A DNA stretch of 64,000 nt, from NCBI RefSeq assembly GCF_030381805.1, contig NZ_JAUDRH010000007.1, positions 310,001 to 374,000 of the forward strand. Direction: 5' to 3'. The DNA comes from Chlorogloeopsis sp. ULAP01 (GTDB taxonomy: Bacteria; Cyanobacteriota; Cyanobacteriia; Cyanobacteriales; Nostocaceae). Position numbers and translations under genes: made by a program. Position 1 is the first letter of the stretch; each line of letters starts with the position of its first letter. The notes beneath the pieces were generated by a model that was given only the letters and a program-made list of their open reading frames with translations, was not told where the DNA came from and did not search any database. Positions 1 through 9,130 of the stretch are shown one piece after another.

Positions 1-41
1 TCGGACGCACCGTTTTCAGACGAGAAGGCATTATTTTCTCC

Positions 42-1028
42 GTGTTGCCCAATGATAACGCCCTAAAGCGATTGCCGAACTTGTTCGATCCACAATTCCG
101 TCAGGAATGGCTGCAAAAACTACTGAGCGATCGCCCTGATTTATCACAAGCCACCTTAAGGGCGCTGCGATATAAGCCCGAACGTCGCTACGTTGCTCAA
201 CTCTCTGTTGGAGAACAAGGGCAAGCCGTCGTTAAAGCCTACACCAGTGGCAACTATCAACAAGCGCTAATCAATGCCAATGCTTTTGAATCAATTGCCC
301 CACTGCAAATCGTGCCAGAATTGGGGCATTCCAGTCGCGATCAGTTTCTTGTCTTTCCCTGGATTGACGGTTCTCCGCTATCGGCTTTAATTAGCACTGC
401 CAAGGTGACATGGGAAAAAATCACGCAAACGGGAATTGCTCTAGCTCAACTGCACCAACAGCATCCCCAGCACCTTAATTCTTTGTCTCGCAGTGATGAA
501 GCCAAAAATTTGCTGATCCTTGGCTCCGATTTAAGCTGGCTTTACCCTCAGTGGAAAAATCGGATTCAAGTGATCGCGGTGCAACTTTCCACGGCGCTGC
601 TGAATGCACGCCCAATTAACTTTCCTATTCACGGTGACTTCAATGCAGAACAAGTATTATTAAGTCCAAATACAAATGACATTACATTTATTGACTTCGA
701 TCGTGCTGTTTGCAGCGATCCGGCAACTGATTTAGGCTCATTCATCGCTAAGTTAATCCAAGATGAATTGCGGGGAGTGTTGTCTGCCGAGCAACGCGAA
801 CAAATTGCAGCAGCTTTGATTGCCGGATATCGTACTGCTGCACTTGAGCCAATTTCAGACGATCAGATTCAACTTTATACCGCCATTGGACTGCTTCGAT
901 TAGGATCTGATCCATTTCGCTATTGTGAATTTGACTGGTTAGAAAAAATCGACGCCATACTGTGTCGCATTGAGCAACTCATGAATCGACTCCCATTTGA
1001 TCGGTTTCATTCTAGTTGTCCAGCTTAA
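42..1028 (+). CDS. APH/choline-kinase-like phosphotransferase, possibly cut by window edge
   Basis: This is a kinase-fold protein of the aminoglycoside phosphotransferase/choline kinase superfamily, which transfers phosphate from ATP to a small hydroxylated substrate. The catalytic loop HGDFNAEQ lies near residue 197 and the metal-binding motif DFDRA near residue 218, followed by DPATDLG. The first usable start in the window is GTG at 42. The frame is open back to base 3 (residues GRTVFRREG), so the true start may lie upstream of the window. The next gene is a second member of the same superfamily 8 bp downstream, so the two are probably co-transcribed. The substrate cannot be read from the sequence, and antibiotic resistance is not implied. 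Confidence 0.8.
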   Translation: MLPNDNALKRLPNLFDPQFRQEWLQKLLSDRPDLSQATLRALRYKPERRYVAQLSVGEQGQAVVKAYTSGNYQQALINANAFESIAPLQIVPELGHSSRDQFLVFPWIDGSPLSALISTAKVTWEKITQTGIALAQLHQQHPQHLNSLSRSDEAKNLLILGSDLSWLYPQWKNRIQVIAVQLSTALLNARPINFPIHGDFNAEQVLLSPNTNDITFIDFDRAVCSDPATDLGSFIAKLIQDELRGVLSAEQREQIAAALIAGYRTAALEPISDDQIQLYTAIGLLRLGSDPFRYCEFDWLEKIDAILCRIEQLMNRLPFDRFHSSCPA

Positions 1029-1036
1029 TATTTTCT

Positions 1037-2071
1037 ATGTCTGTTTCTGTCAGCGATCCATTCAATGTCCTTAACGATCCAACGCTGAGTTTTTTAGCGC
1101 CTGCCCTTGCTCCACAGCAAGTACAACAGCAATTTCAAACTCAGTTATGCTATCGGTTTAACCGCAATCAAAAATTTCAATTACAAGCGATTCGCGTGAT
1201 TCGATATAAACCAAAGCGACGGTGTTTGATTGAGTATGACGTAGTCATGGAGCAAGCTGGTCGCATTTGGCACACAACATGGATTGGAAAAGTCCGAGCC
1301 AAAGGACTAAATCCGTCCACTTATCAACTGCAACAAATCCTTTGGGAACATGGCTTTCAAAGCGATAGCGCAGATGGTATCTCTGTCCCCGAACCAATTG
1401 GTATTATTCCAGACTGGCAGATGTGGCTTCAGTGTAAAGTCCCTGGCATCACCGCAACAACCTTACTGACTCCAACTGAAGGACTAGAATTATCGCGGCG
1501 AATTGCACAGGCGGTTCACAAACTCCACCAAGCCTGGATTTTACCGCAGCGTTGCCACACCATAAACGATGAACTCGATATTTTAAACGATCGCCTTGCT
1601 AAAGTCGCCCAACAGTTTCCGCAGTGGGAACAACGATTAGAGCGAATGTTGGCAAGATGCGATCGCCTTGCTACCACGGTTGCCGCTCCTAAATTCTGTG
1701 GCATTCATCGCGACTTTTATCCAGATCAAATTTTGGTAGATGGCTCGCGGCTTTATTTACTAGATCTCGATCTCTATGCCGGCGGCGATCCAGCTTTAGA
1801 TGTTGGCAACTTTAACGGACACCTGATTGAACAAGGATTACGCTCCTTTGGCAATCCAGATGCTCTACTCGCCCAACAAAACGCTTTAACCGACAAATTT
1901 ATCCTACTCAGTGGTGAAAAATTTCATCACTCTATAGAAGTTTACACAACCCTGACACTAGTCCGACACATCTATTTAAGTACCCAATTTCTCAATCGCC
2001 AAGCTTTCACAGAAACGATTTTAGAATTATGTGAACAACGGCTGGAAAATTCATTGCTTAAATCCGTGTGA
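1037..2071 (+). CDS. second APH/choline-kinase-like phosphotransferase
   Basis: This is another phosphotransferase-fold protein of about 344 residues, related to the gene before it. The catalytic HRDFYPDQ sits near residue 224 and the metal motif DLDLY about 20 residues later, followed by GGDPALDVGN. A TTG at 1016 would overlap the previous gene, but ATG 1037 begins just after that gene's stop and is preferred. Both proteins share the sequence RYKP(K/E)RR near the N-terminus, which suggests they arose by duplication and may act together or on related substrates. The iron-uptake porin gene follows 18 bp downstream. The substrate is unknown. Confidence 0.8.
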   Translation: MSVSVSDPFNVLNDPTLSFLAPALAPQQVQQQFQTQLCYRFNRNQKFQLQAIRVIRYKPKRRCLIEYDVVMEQAGRIWHTTWIGKVRAKGLNPSTYQLQQILWEHGFQSDSADGISVPEPIGIIPDWQMWLQCKVPGITATTLLTPTEGLELSRRIAQAVHKLHQAWILPQRCHTINDELDILNDRLAKVAQQFPQWEQRLERMLARCDRLATTVAAPKFCGIHRDFYPDQILVDGSRLYLLDLDLYAGGDPALDVGNFNGHLIEQGLRSFGNPDALLAQQNALTDKFILLSGEKFHHSIEVYTTLTLVRHIYLSTQFLNRQAFTETILELCEQRLENSLLKSV

Positions 2072-2089
2072 CTGTGCTGTTGAACTGCA

Positions 2090-3652
2090 ATGACTATAAG
2101 AAAAGTAAGTTTGTCGATCGCTGCAATTCTAGCCCTGTGTATGCCACCAGCGATCGCCAATGAGCAAACAACTCAATTTGTGGAGTCTTCCTCAAACCCA
2201 ATCAGTCGCGAAACTCTGAGTCACAGCAACCGTCCATCTGTTGCGCAGCTATCCGATCTCACTCCTGATGATTGGGCTGTTCAGGCATTACAATCTTTAG
2301 CCAATCGATATGGATGCATTTTCGGATATCCCAACGGAACTTACTCTGGCGATCGCTCTGTGAATCGCTATCAATTTGCTGCCGCTTTGTCTACCTGTTT
2401 GGCTCGACTCAATCAACAAATTGCGCAATCCACAATTGATACTATCCACTCGGACGATCTGGCTACAGTGCAACGTCTTCAAAGCGACTTTGCAACCGAA
2501 CTAGCAACCATACAGCAAAAGGTGGATAATTTAGAAGCTCGAACCGCTAACCTCACAGCGCAGCAGTTTTCCACCACAACAAGATTCAACGGTGAAGCGA
2601 TTTTTGCTTTGGCTGGAGTAGGTGGCAATCGCAAAGCAGACGGTAGTGGTGAATCTATTGAGCGCAACATTGTCTTTAGTGAGCGAGTTCGGCTGGAACT
2701 TAGAACTAGCTTTAGTGGCTCTGATCGACTGCGGATGCGTTTGCAAGCTCGCAATATTCCAGAGCTGGAAGATGCGACTGGAACCCAAATGGCAAACCTC
2801 GGATTTGATGGCAACACTGGCAACAGTATCGAAGTTGATCGCTTGGACTACGAAACTAAAATTGGCGATCGAGCACTTGTTGTCATCAGTGTTGTGGGTG
2901 GTGGCTTGGGCGATTATGTCACTACGGTTAATCCTCTGTTCAGTGGTAGCGCAGATGGAGCGGTTTCTCTTTTTGCCCGCGAGAATCCGATTCGACGGCA
3001 AGGCAGCGTTCCCGGTATAGGATTAGCTTATGAACTAACTGACAATATTTTATTAGAACTGGGATATATAGCCGCACAAGCCACCGATCCGGAAGTTGGA
3101 ATTGCCCAAAGTCCCTACGCCGCAGTTGCTCAAGTCACCGTCGAACCAACAGATTTTTCTCGATTCAGTCTAACATATGTGCGATCATTTAATGGTCTTG
3201 ATACAGGTACTAGCAGCGAGTTAGCAGGCGATCCGTTTGACGATGATTCTGATGCTATCATTGCTAATTCCTTTGGAGCGGAAGCCTCAGTGAATGTCAG
3301 TCCCAACTTTACAATCGGTGGACGAGTTGGATACATTCAGGCAATCGCAAAAGATTTGAGCGACAATCCTCAAGCCGATATTTTTACCTGGGCTGTGCTG
3401 CTGGGCTTTCCAGATTTGGCAGGAGAAGGAAATTTACTGGGGATAGTTGCAGGTCAACCGCTACGAGTGACGCATAATCAGTATAGCGATCGCGAGTCAG
3501 ATGCCGCATTACATTTGGAAGCCTTTTACCGTTTGCAAATCAATGACAATATTGCTATCACACCGGGTGCATTTTTATTAATTAATCCAGAAAATGATGC
3601 TGGCAATGATCCCATCTATGTAGGAACTATTCGTACTACCTTTAGCTTTTAA
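2090..3652 (+). CDS. iron uptake porin (SLH domain plus OprB-type barrel)
   Basis: This is an outer-membrane porin of the cyanobacterial SLH-OprB family, whose members are annotated as iron-uptake porins. A signal peptide covers about residues 1-23 (cleavage near AIANEQ). An SLH domain follows at roughly residues 62-110 (DWAVQALQSLANRYG, then FGYPNGTYSGDR), which in this family anchors the barrel to the peptidoglycan layer. A short coiled coil near residues 125-155 comes next, then a beta-barrel ending in the terminal Phe typical of outer-membrane proteins. The length of 520 residues is normal for the family. It lies 18 bp behind two APH-like kinases in the same direction. The substrate assignment rests on the family name only. 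Confidence 0.9.
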   Translation: MTIRKVSLSIAAILALCMPPAIANEQTTQFVESSSNPISRETLSHSNRPSVAQLSDLTPDDWAVQALQSLANRYGCIFGYPNGTYSGDRSVNRYQFAAALSTCLARLNQQIAQSTIDTIHSDDLATVQRLQSDFATELATIQQKVDNLEARTANLTAQQFSTTTRFNGEAIFALAGVGGNRKADGSGESIERNIVFSERVRLELRTSFSGSDRLRMRLQARNIPELEDATGTQMANLGFDGNTGNSIEVDRLDYETKIGDRALVVISVVGGGLGDYVTTVNPLFSGSADGAVSLFARENPIRRQGSVPGIGLAYELTDNILLELGYIAAQATDPEVGIAQSPYAAVAQVTVEPTDFSRFSLTYVRSFNGLDTGTSSELAGDPFDDDSDAIIANSFGAEASVNVSPNFTIGGRVGYIQAIAKDLSDNPQADIFTWAVLLGFPDLAGEGNLLGIVAGQPLRVTHNQYSDRESDAALHLEAFYRLQINDNIAITPGAFLLINPENDAGNDPIYVGTIRTTFSF

Positions 3653-4278
3653 AACCAAATCATACTCAATATTTTGTTGAGCATGAAGTATATGTACCAG
3701 CATGGGTTTTCTTAACATTATTGAAACATAAATACAAAATTGATATTATTGTTTGTGTTTCAAGTACAACACAAATTATCAAAACTAGTTAAATATTCGC
3801 GTTCTCTTCGTCATCGCAAGAAAGACAGTCAAAAAAGTTACTAATATTTAGATAAAAAGATTACGCAGTTATTCTCTGTTCTGTTTAGAAGTCAAAAGTT
3901 ATCGAAATTACATACTTTACAGAAGACTTTTGAAAGTTATTTCTGAAGCAAAATATGGAAAATGCTTCTGATTGAAGTAGTATGGCTCAAATCCCCTGTC
4001 TTATCTCCTAGCAAGATTACTTCTAAAGTAGTAAATATTATCACTTTGTGAAGATTAAAAATGAACCCCCAGATAAACTTGACACAGGTGCTAATAGTAG
4101 TAGAATCTAGTGAAATAATGATAAAAACATCAGGGCAGTTAATAGCTTGATAGTGTGTAATGTGACAACATTTCAACACTGAAGCTTAATATATACCCGA
4201 TGAAAAACCCAGGAGTCAGGATTCTAACTTAGTGATATCTTGACTCAAACATATTGAGTTGAGTTTCTGAAGATTTTA
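3653..4278. other. AT-rich intergenic region, no gene seen
   Basis: About 630 bases between the porin and the mgtE leader. It is AT-rich and has no ORF with a convincing start, composition or homology. An 80-codon minus-strand frame at 3937-4179 looks random. The promoter of mgtE should lie in the last part, but I cannot fix its boxes. Confidence 0.5.
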
Positions 4279-4366
4279 TGGACAAAAGTCCACAAGACGG
4301 CAGTACTATCCTCCTCTAAGCTGGTGAGCTTGTCTCCCAGCGTAGGGGAGACAATGGGAGGTTGTT
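4279..4366 (+). promoter_or_regulatory. structured 5' leader of mgtE sequestering the ribosome-binding site
   Basis: Four pairings can be drawn in the 88 bases before mgtE. TGGAC (4279-4283) pairs with GTCCA (4288-4292) across an AAAA loop. AAGCT (4318-4322) pairs with AGCTT (4327-4331). GTCTCCC (4332-4338) pairs with GGGAGAC (4346-4352). An outer stem forms between CCTCC (4310-4314) and GGAGG (4357-4361), and that GGAGG is the Shine-Dalgarno sequence 5 bases before the ATG. The middle CTCCC could instead pair with the second GGGAG at 4356-4360, so two mutually exclusive folds exist. This looks like a translational switch. It does not match the M-box consensus I know, and the ligand is unknown. 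Confidence 0.5.
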
Positions 4367-5722
4367 ATGCTCGCACAGGACATTCGCAATGCAGGCGTTG
4401 ATGTTGCTGACTTAAATCAATTGAAGTGCGATTTAAATCGTTTGCAACCTGTTGACGTGGGAGATTACATTACACAATTACCAAGTCAACAGCGAGCGAT
4501 CGCATTTCGTTTACTCAACAAAAATCAAGCAACTGATGTTTTTGAATATCTACCTCCTGAGGTGCAGGAAGAGTTAATTAATTCTCTGCATGATTTGCAG
4601 GTAGTGCAAATTGTAGAAACCATGAGTCCCGATGATCGGGCAGAATTATTTGATGAGTTACCTGCAAAAGTCGTCAAGCGGTTATTGCAAGAACTTAGCC
4701 CAGAACAACGGCAAGCAACAGCAACTATTCTCGGTTATCCCGAAGGAACCGCCGGCAGGGTGATGACAACGGAGTATGTACGGTTGCGCCAAGGTTTAAC
4801 TGTCGGTACAGCTTTGAGTAAGATTCGCCTGCAAGATCAGGACAAAGAAACAATTTACTACGCTTACGTTACAGACGACAACCGCAAGTTAGTCAGTGTT
4901 GTTTCTCTAAGACAACTATTGTTTACTTTTCCTGATGTTTTAATTGGGGATATAGCGAGCGATCGCGTTGTCAAAGTCAGAACAGAAACTCCTCAAGAAG
5001 AAGTCGCCCGCCTGATGCAGCGCTATGACTTAATCGCCTTGCCTGTAGTTGATCGCGAAGAGCGATTGGTGGGTATTATCACAATTGATGACGTGGTTGA
5101 TATCCTCCAAGAAGAAGCCACAGAAGACATTCAAAAACTGGCAGGTGTTGGTGATGGAGATGAAGCTGCATTGTCACCTCCTTTAGTGACAATCAAAAAG
5201 CGCCTGCCCTGGTTATTGGGAATCATGCTCTTGTATATAGGAGCATCAAGTGCGATCGCTCCATTTCAATCTACGATTGCGATGGTGCCAGTACTAGCTG
5301 TAATCATGCCCTTGTTCTCCAACACAGGTGGTACTGTGGGTATCCAAGCATTAACCGTCACAATTCGCGGGCTGGGAGTCGGAGAAGTAACACCCAAGGA
5401 TACTCTCAAAATCCTCCGTAAAGAACTGATGGCAGGAATGGGTACAGCTTTAACCTTAGGGCTGACGATGATTTGTCTTTCCTTGATTTGGGCGCCTCCC
5501 CAAGAACGTTGGGTATCACTTATTGCTGGATGCGTCATGGCAACAAATACATTTGTGGCTGTAACTCTAGGTACTTTGCTGCCAATGGGCTTAAAGCGGC
5601 TCAAGCTCGATCCAGCTTTAATGAGTGGCCCTTTGGTGACAACAATGTTGGATGCCATTGGGTTTATGATTTTCTTAACACTTATTTCTACGGCTTTGCA
5701 TATTTTCCAGTTGAAATCCTGA
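4367..5722 (+). CDS. mgtE: magnesium transporter MgtE
   Basis: This is a MgtE-family Mg2+ channel of the inner membrane. The N-domain (about residues 25-130) carries the family repeats around EYLPPEVQEELI and ELPAKVVKRLL. It is followed by the signature GRVMTTEYV, a CBS pair (about 140-260, ending GIITIDDVVDILQEE), a connecting helix, and five membrane segments from residue 285 on, including the pore motif region PLFSNTGGTVGIQAL. In the family the CBS and N domains close the pore when cytosolic Mg2+ is high. The length of 451 residues is standard. The start is well fixed by GGGAGG 5 bases upstream. The preceding leader suggests extra control at the RNA level. Confidence 0.95.
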   Translation: MLAQDIRNAGVDVADLNQLKCDLNRLQPVDVGDYITQLPSQQRAIAFRLLNKNQATDVFEYLPPEVQEELINSLHDLQVVQIVETMSPDDRAELFDELPAKVVKRLLQELSPEQRQATATILGYPEGTAGRVMTTEYVRLRQGLTVGTALSKIRLQDQDKETIYYAYVTDDNRKLVSVVSLRQLLFTFPDVLIGDIASDRVVKVRTETPQEEVARLMQRYDLIALPVVDREERLVGIITIDDVVDILQEEATEDIQKLAGVGDGDEAALSPPLVTIKKRLPWLLGIMLLYIGASSAIAPFQSTIAMVPVLAVIMPLFSNTGGTVGIQALTVTIRGLGVGEVTPKDTLKILRKELMAGMGTALTLGLTMICLSLIWAPPQERWVSLIAGCVMATNTFVAVTLGTLLPMGLKRLKLDPALMSGPLVTTMLDAIGFMIFLTLISTALHIFQLKS

Positions 5723-6036
5723 GCGTTGTTGATTGTTGTGAGGGTGCAAGAAAGAGTGGGGGAGAGGGGGAGACGCGGTGACGCGGAGAGAAAAAATTCC
5801 CCTTCCGTGTCCCTTTTTCCTACTTTCCTTCTGCCACGGCAGTTGCTACAACGCGGGGAGCCCGACGCCAGGTGACGCCACTTGCTTTATGCTGGGAAAC
5901 CCTTTCGCCAGTCGCTACAAGTCGGCACTAGACGCGAAGCGGCTACCCTCCGGGTAGCCGCCCAACGCGCTGGCTCACCACCGCAGTGGCTCCGCAACGC
6001 ACTGCCTCCTCTGCCCTCTGCCTTTTTCAAGACAAC
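5723..6036. repeat. repeat-rich spacer between convergent genes
   Basis: This stretch lies between the converging mgtE and MBL-fold genes and is built of dispersed repeat material. It has a purine-rich GGGGGAGAGGGGGAG tract near 5760 and a pyrimidine-rich stretch near 5800-5830. It also has a perfect hairpin with GCGGCTACCC at 5939-5948 and GGGTAGCCGC at 5952-5961 (3-base loop). A related degenerate copy (GCGGCTTCCCGCAGGGTAG) lies near 14384-14402. The hairpin has no T-run on either side, but could still stop or protect transcripts. I see no gene here. Confidence 0.75.
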
Positions 6037-6816
6037 TTAGGTTGCCAATGCTCGTTTTTTTAATTGCAATTCAAAGCGTTCACCTGGTAATGGTTCAATC
6101 ACCTGCACGGCAAGATTGTTCTTCTCAAGTAAGGAGCGAAATTCCTCAACGCTTCCCTCTTGACGCAGGAATTTTGTCAGTAATCCTTCAAACATTACAT
6201 CTCCCCCAGCTGCTGTAGGTAGCATGACTTGAGGTTGCAATAACTTCGCTACTTCTAGGGCATTTTTTCTACCCCTAATTATCGGCCCAACCAATGGTAA
6301 GGCCAAGTCAACGAGCGGAATGATGATAACATCTACTGGAGCAGCATCTTTTAGCGACGGAGAATGATATCCGTGTGGTTCGTAGTAGAGAGTCAAGCCA
6401 GTTTGCAACTCTTTGAGCAAATAGCCATTTTCTACTAAAGTGGGGCCAATGGGAGAGCCAGTAGTTGCCTTAATTTCTACGCTATTGTTGAGGATAAAGG
6501 ATTGACCGTGAGCAAGTGTTGTGATGTGGGTGTAGCCTAACTGGTGTACTACTTTGGCAGCATTGGGAGAAGCTACAACTTGAATGTTGCGATTGAGTTG
6601 TTTGAGGGTTGGTGGATGAGCGTGATCTTCTAATCCCTGAGACAGTAAAATCAGGTCAATATTTTCTGGTATCGGGCGTTGTGAAGTCCGAAAACCTTTG
6701 AAAAACCAATCTAAATTACTAAAGGTTAAAGAATCAACTAGCCAAGGATCTAGTAGTACGCGTTGTTCCCCGATTTCAATCAGCCAGCTATTACTGTCTA
6801 AGTATGTTAAATGCAT
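6037..6816 (-). CDS. MBL-fold (UlaG-like) hydrolase with degenerate metal site
   Basis: This 259-residue protein has the metallo-beta-lactamase fold of the UlaG-like group: an N-terminal strand MHLTYLDSNSWLIE, then VLLDPWLVDSL, later VIIIPLVDLALPLVG and LLQPQVMLPTAAGG. The normal metal motif HxHxDH is represented by SQGLEDHAHPP. The Asp-His end is kept, but the first two His are Ser and Gly, so the first metal site is probably lost or altered. Cyanobacterial and plant proteins of this type are common and mostly uncharacterised. The reaction is unknown. The gene stands alone, with the TpsB gene upstream on the same strand but separated by about 350 bases of repeats. Confidence 0.8.
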   Translation of the reverse strand: MHLTYLDSNSWLIEIGEQRVLLDPWLVDSLTFSNLDWFFKGFRTSQRPIPENIDLILLSQGLEDHAHPPTLKQLNRNIQVVASPNAAKVVHQLGYTHITTLAHGQSFILNNSVEIKATTGSPIGPTLVENGYLLKELQTGLTLYYEPHGYHSPSLKDAAPVDVIIIPLVDLALPLVGPIIRGRKNALEVAKLLQPQVMLPTAAGGDVMFEGLLTKFLRQEGSVEEFRSLLEKNNLAVQVIEPLPGERFELQLKKRALAT

Positions 6817-6970
6817 AACGTTTGTAGAAATAACAATTTTATAGAGAAAAACTCAGAATAATTCTGGTGGCGGTTCTATTATTTATTATGAGTTGATTAG
6901 AGCTTTAGGTTTTGAGCTTATTTCCTAAATATCTGTGCGATCACCCAACTAAAATTTACTACAGGCATTC

Positions 6971-7104
6971 AGATCCCCGATTTAAAAAAAATCGGGGATC
7001 TATAACCTCTCATTACTTGCGTAGAAGAGTACTACGTTCACAACATTAGTTCTGAGGGGTTCGTAGTAGGCAATTTATCGCTCAATTTCAAGGGCTAAAG
7101 CCCT
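6971..7104. repeat. two palindromic repeats in the TpsB-MBL spacer
   Basis: The 348-base spacer 6817-7164 holds no gene but has two palindromes. AGATCCCCGATTT (6971-6983) is mirrored by ATCGGGGATCT (6991-7001), with an A-run between and inside the arms. AGGGCT (7091-7096) is mirrored by AGCCCT (7099-7104). Read on the minus strand they follow the TpsB stop and may act as its terminator. Palindromes of the same general form (ATCCCC...GGGGAT) recur at 11130-11153 and near 47740, so this is a dispersed repeat type. Confidence 0.6.
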
Positions 7105-7164
7105 AACTACAAACTTTCACAACTTATTAAAAACTTATTAAAATTAATGACATAAACCACTCCT

Positions 7165-9000
7165 TCAGAAAGGATTAGCAATAATCGAAAAATACACACC
7201 GTTTTCCTGCCATGAGTCTTTTTCCCCAGAAATGGAAACTAAAGGAATACCCCAGTCAAAGCGGGCAGTAAGATAATCTTGAAGTTGCAAGCGCAGTCCT
7301 AATCCTACAGATACCAAAGTATTTGTATCTAGCTCTAATTGAGAATCGTCTCTGCCAGACTCGTTCCAAGCGTTACCAATATCTACAAAAGGAGTTAGTT
7401 GCAAAAGATTATTACGCTCTCCCAAGCGAGCAATGGGAATTCGCACTTCTGCTGAGGCAAAAATGGCATTATCTGAGAGTAGGGCATCTTGCCGATAACC
7501 CCGAACACTTTCTATACCTCCTAAGCTAAATTGTTCAAAGGGAACAAGCGGGCGATCTGCTAGTTGCACATCACCCCGTAGTAATAATAAAGTATCAGGA
7601 GCTAACAAACGTACCCACTGTGCTTGCCCTCTCCAAGCAACAAAACGTCCATCCGGTGGATTTTCGTTGATAGTTGCATTCAAGGCATCGATTCCAATAC
7701 TGAACTGGGAACGCAAGGCAAATACTTGTTGGCTACTGCGAGAAGTCCATTCTTGAAAAAAGCGTACAGCCGTAACTCGCGTTCTTCCTTCATCATCTGT
7801 TCCCGATCCCGGAAAGGGAAGTTCTCCATTTAAAAAGCTGGCTTCGCTTTCGCGGCGAGTTGCTGTTACACCCAAGGAAAATTCCCGTGTTGGTGTTAAG
7901 ATTATCGGTTGGCGAAAAGTTAATTCATAGTACTTAGAGTTAGACTGAATATCGAGAACGTTGAAGGGTCTTTCAATTACTCTATTTTCAGATGTTCCGT
8001 AGCTAAATGATACAGTGCCATTACGGGGGTTAATAGGTAGAGTATAGTACACATCAAAAGCATTGCTGCCATCAGTATTAGTGTAAACTGCGCTAATGCT
8101 ATCGCCCCATCCGACGAGATTACCTTCATTTAGTTGTACTTGGCGACGAAAACTACCTACCGCGGGCGATCGCCCGTTATCTAAAGCTAACTGTACGTTA
8201 AAAGTATCTGCTTCCTTAATTCGCACTTCTAATAAACTTTGCCCCGGATTTGTACCTGCTGATAGTTCTGCTGATAGATTTTGAATTAGAGGGTTAAGTT
8301 GTAATAGTTGCAATGCTTCTAGTAAGCGATCGCGATTTAGAGGTTTTTTTGCAGCGATCGCCAGACGACTTCGCACATAACCAGGATTGAGTCTACGAGT
8401 ACCTGTAACTTGAATTTCTTCCAATCCTCCTTCGACTACCCGGATTTCTACTACACCCTCCTGGAGTTTCTGTGGTGGAATATATGCACCAGATGTGATA
8501 TATCCCCTATTTACATAAAAATTGGTAATTTCTGTTCGTACCTGGAATAGCTCGGCTAAAGTAATAGGACGATTGGTGTAAGGTTCGGTAACTTTTGTGA
8601 AATCTTCCGGGCTAAACACAGTACTACCTGTGATTACAAATTTTTTAACGATAATAGTTTGGGGAATTTTCGCACCAGGAGGAGTTTGTTCTGGAATTGC
8701 AGGTGTTGTTGGAGGTGGGAGTAATTCTTCTGGAGGTGGCAGAGGTTGTGGTGGTAAAGGTTCGGGTAGCGGTTGGGTTGAAGGTGGTTTTGTTTGCCGA
8801 GGAGTGGTTGGAAAGATAGGATTTTGAGCGCTGGGCTGAAAGGGCGATCGCTTTGTTGGAATAACTTGTGCTTGTAATGGTTTAATAATAATTGCATTGG
8901 TAATGATTACCAAATTCAAACTCAACCAGTATTTGTAAATATTTGTTTTCAAGCAAAATTTACCGAACATGACAAAAGCGTAAAAGATAACCTTGAGCAT
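7165..9000 (-). CDS. ShlB/FhaC-family two-partner secretion transporter (TpsB)
   Basis: This is an outer-membrane transporter of the Omp85/TpsB superfamily, which exports one large partner exoprotein. A signal peptide ends near LQAQ (about residue 45). A Pro-rich linker of about 50 residues follows, then a POTRA region (IIVKKFVITGSTVFSPEDF, later VEIRVVEGGLEEIQVTG, typical of POTRA_2/ShlB). The barrel carries the VRGY motif characteristic of FhaC (SLGGIESVRGYRQDALL) and ends in Phe. ATG 9000 is preferred to the TTG one codon earlier. No large filamentous partner (TpsA) gene is in the window, so it is an orphan here. It could serve a distant substrate. Confidence 0.9.
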   Translation of the reverse strand: MLKVIFYAFVMFGKFCLKTNIYKYWLSLNLVIITNAIIIKPLQAQVIPTKRSPFQPSAQNPIFPTTPRQTKPPSTQPLPEPLPPQPLPPPEELLPPPTTPAIPEQTPPGAKIPQTIIVKKFVITGSTVFSPEDFTKVTEPYTNRPITLAELFQVRTEITNFYVNRGYITSGAYIPPQKLQEGVVEIRVVEGGLEEIQVTGTRRLNPGYVRSRLAIAAKKPLNRDRLLEALQLLQLNPLIQNLSAELSAGTNPGQSLLEVRIKEADTFNVQLALDNGRSPAVGSFRRQVQLNEGNLVGWGDSISAVYTNTDGSNAFDVYYTLPINPRNGTVSFSYGTSENRVIERPFNVLDIQSNSKYYELTFRQPIILTPTREFSLGVTATRRESEASFLNGELPFPGSGTDDEGRTRVTAVRFFQEWTSRSSQQVFALRSQFSIGIDALNATINENPPDGRFVAWRGQAQWVRLLAPDTLLLLRGDVQLADRPLVPFEQFSLGGIESVRGYRQDALLSDNAIFASAEVRIPIARLGERNNLLQLTPFVDIGNAWNESGRDDSQLELDTNTLVSVGLGLRLQLQDYLTARFDWGIPLVSISGEKDSWQENGVYFSIIANPF

Positions 9001-9130
9001 CAAGAATTTAAGCTAGTTTGAAAAACTTTAAATATTAACCTCTTTGGATTATAAAATGTAAGAAATTTAAATTGTTATTAAGAGTACAACTTATCACAGC
9101 ATTTAATTTTCTATTCACAGCGTACATAAA

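Noticed and set aside
42..2071. Aminoglycoside resistance genes
   Set aside because: The catalytic fold is shared with many metabolic kinases, and the context (iron porin, no mobile element) does not suggest resistance.
3937..4179. 80-codon minus-strand frame before mgtE
   Set aside because: It is hydrophobic and cysteine-rich without a pattern, has no ribosome-binding site, and lies in AT-rich spacer.
4279..4366. M-box riboswitch
   Set aside because: The conserved M-box sequence blocks I know are not present; only the gene context matches.
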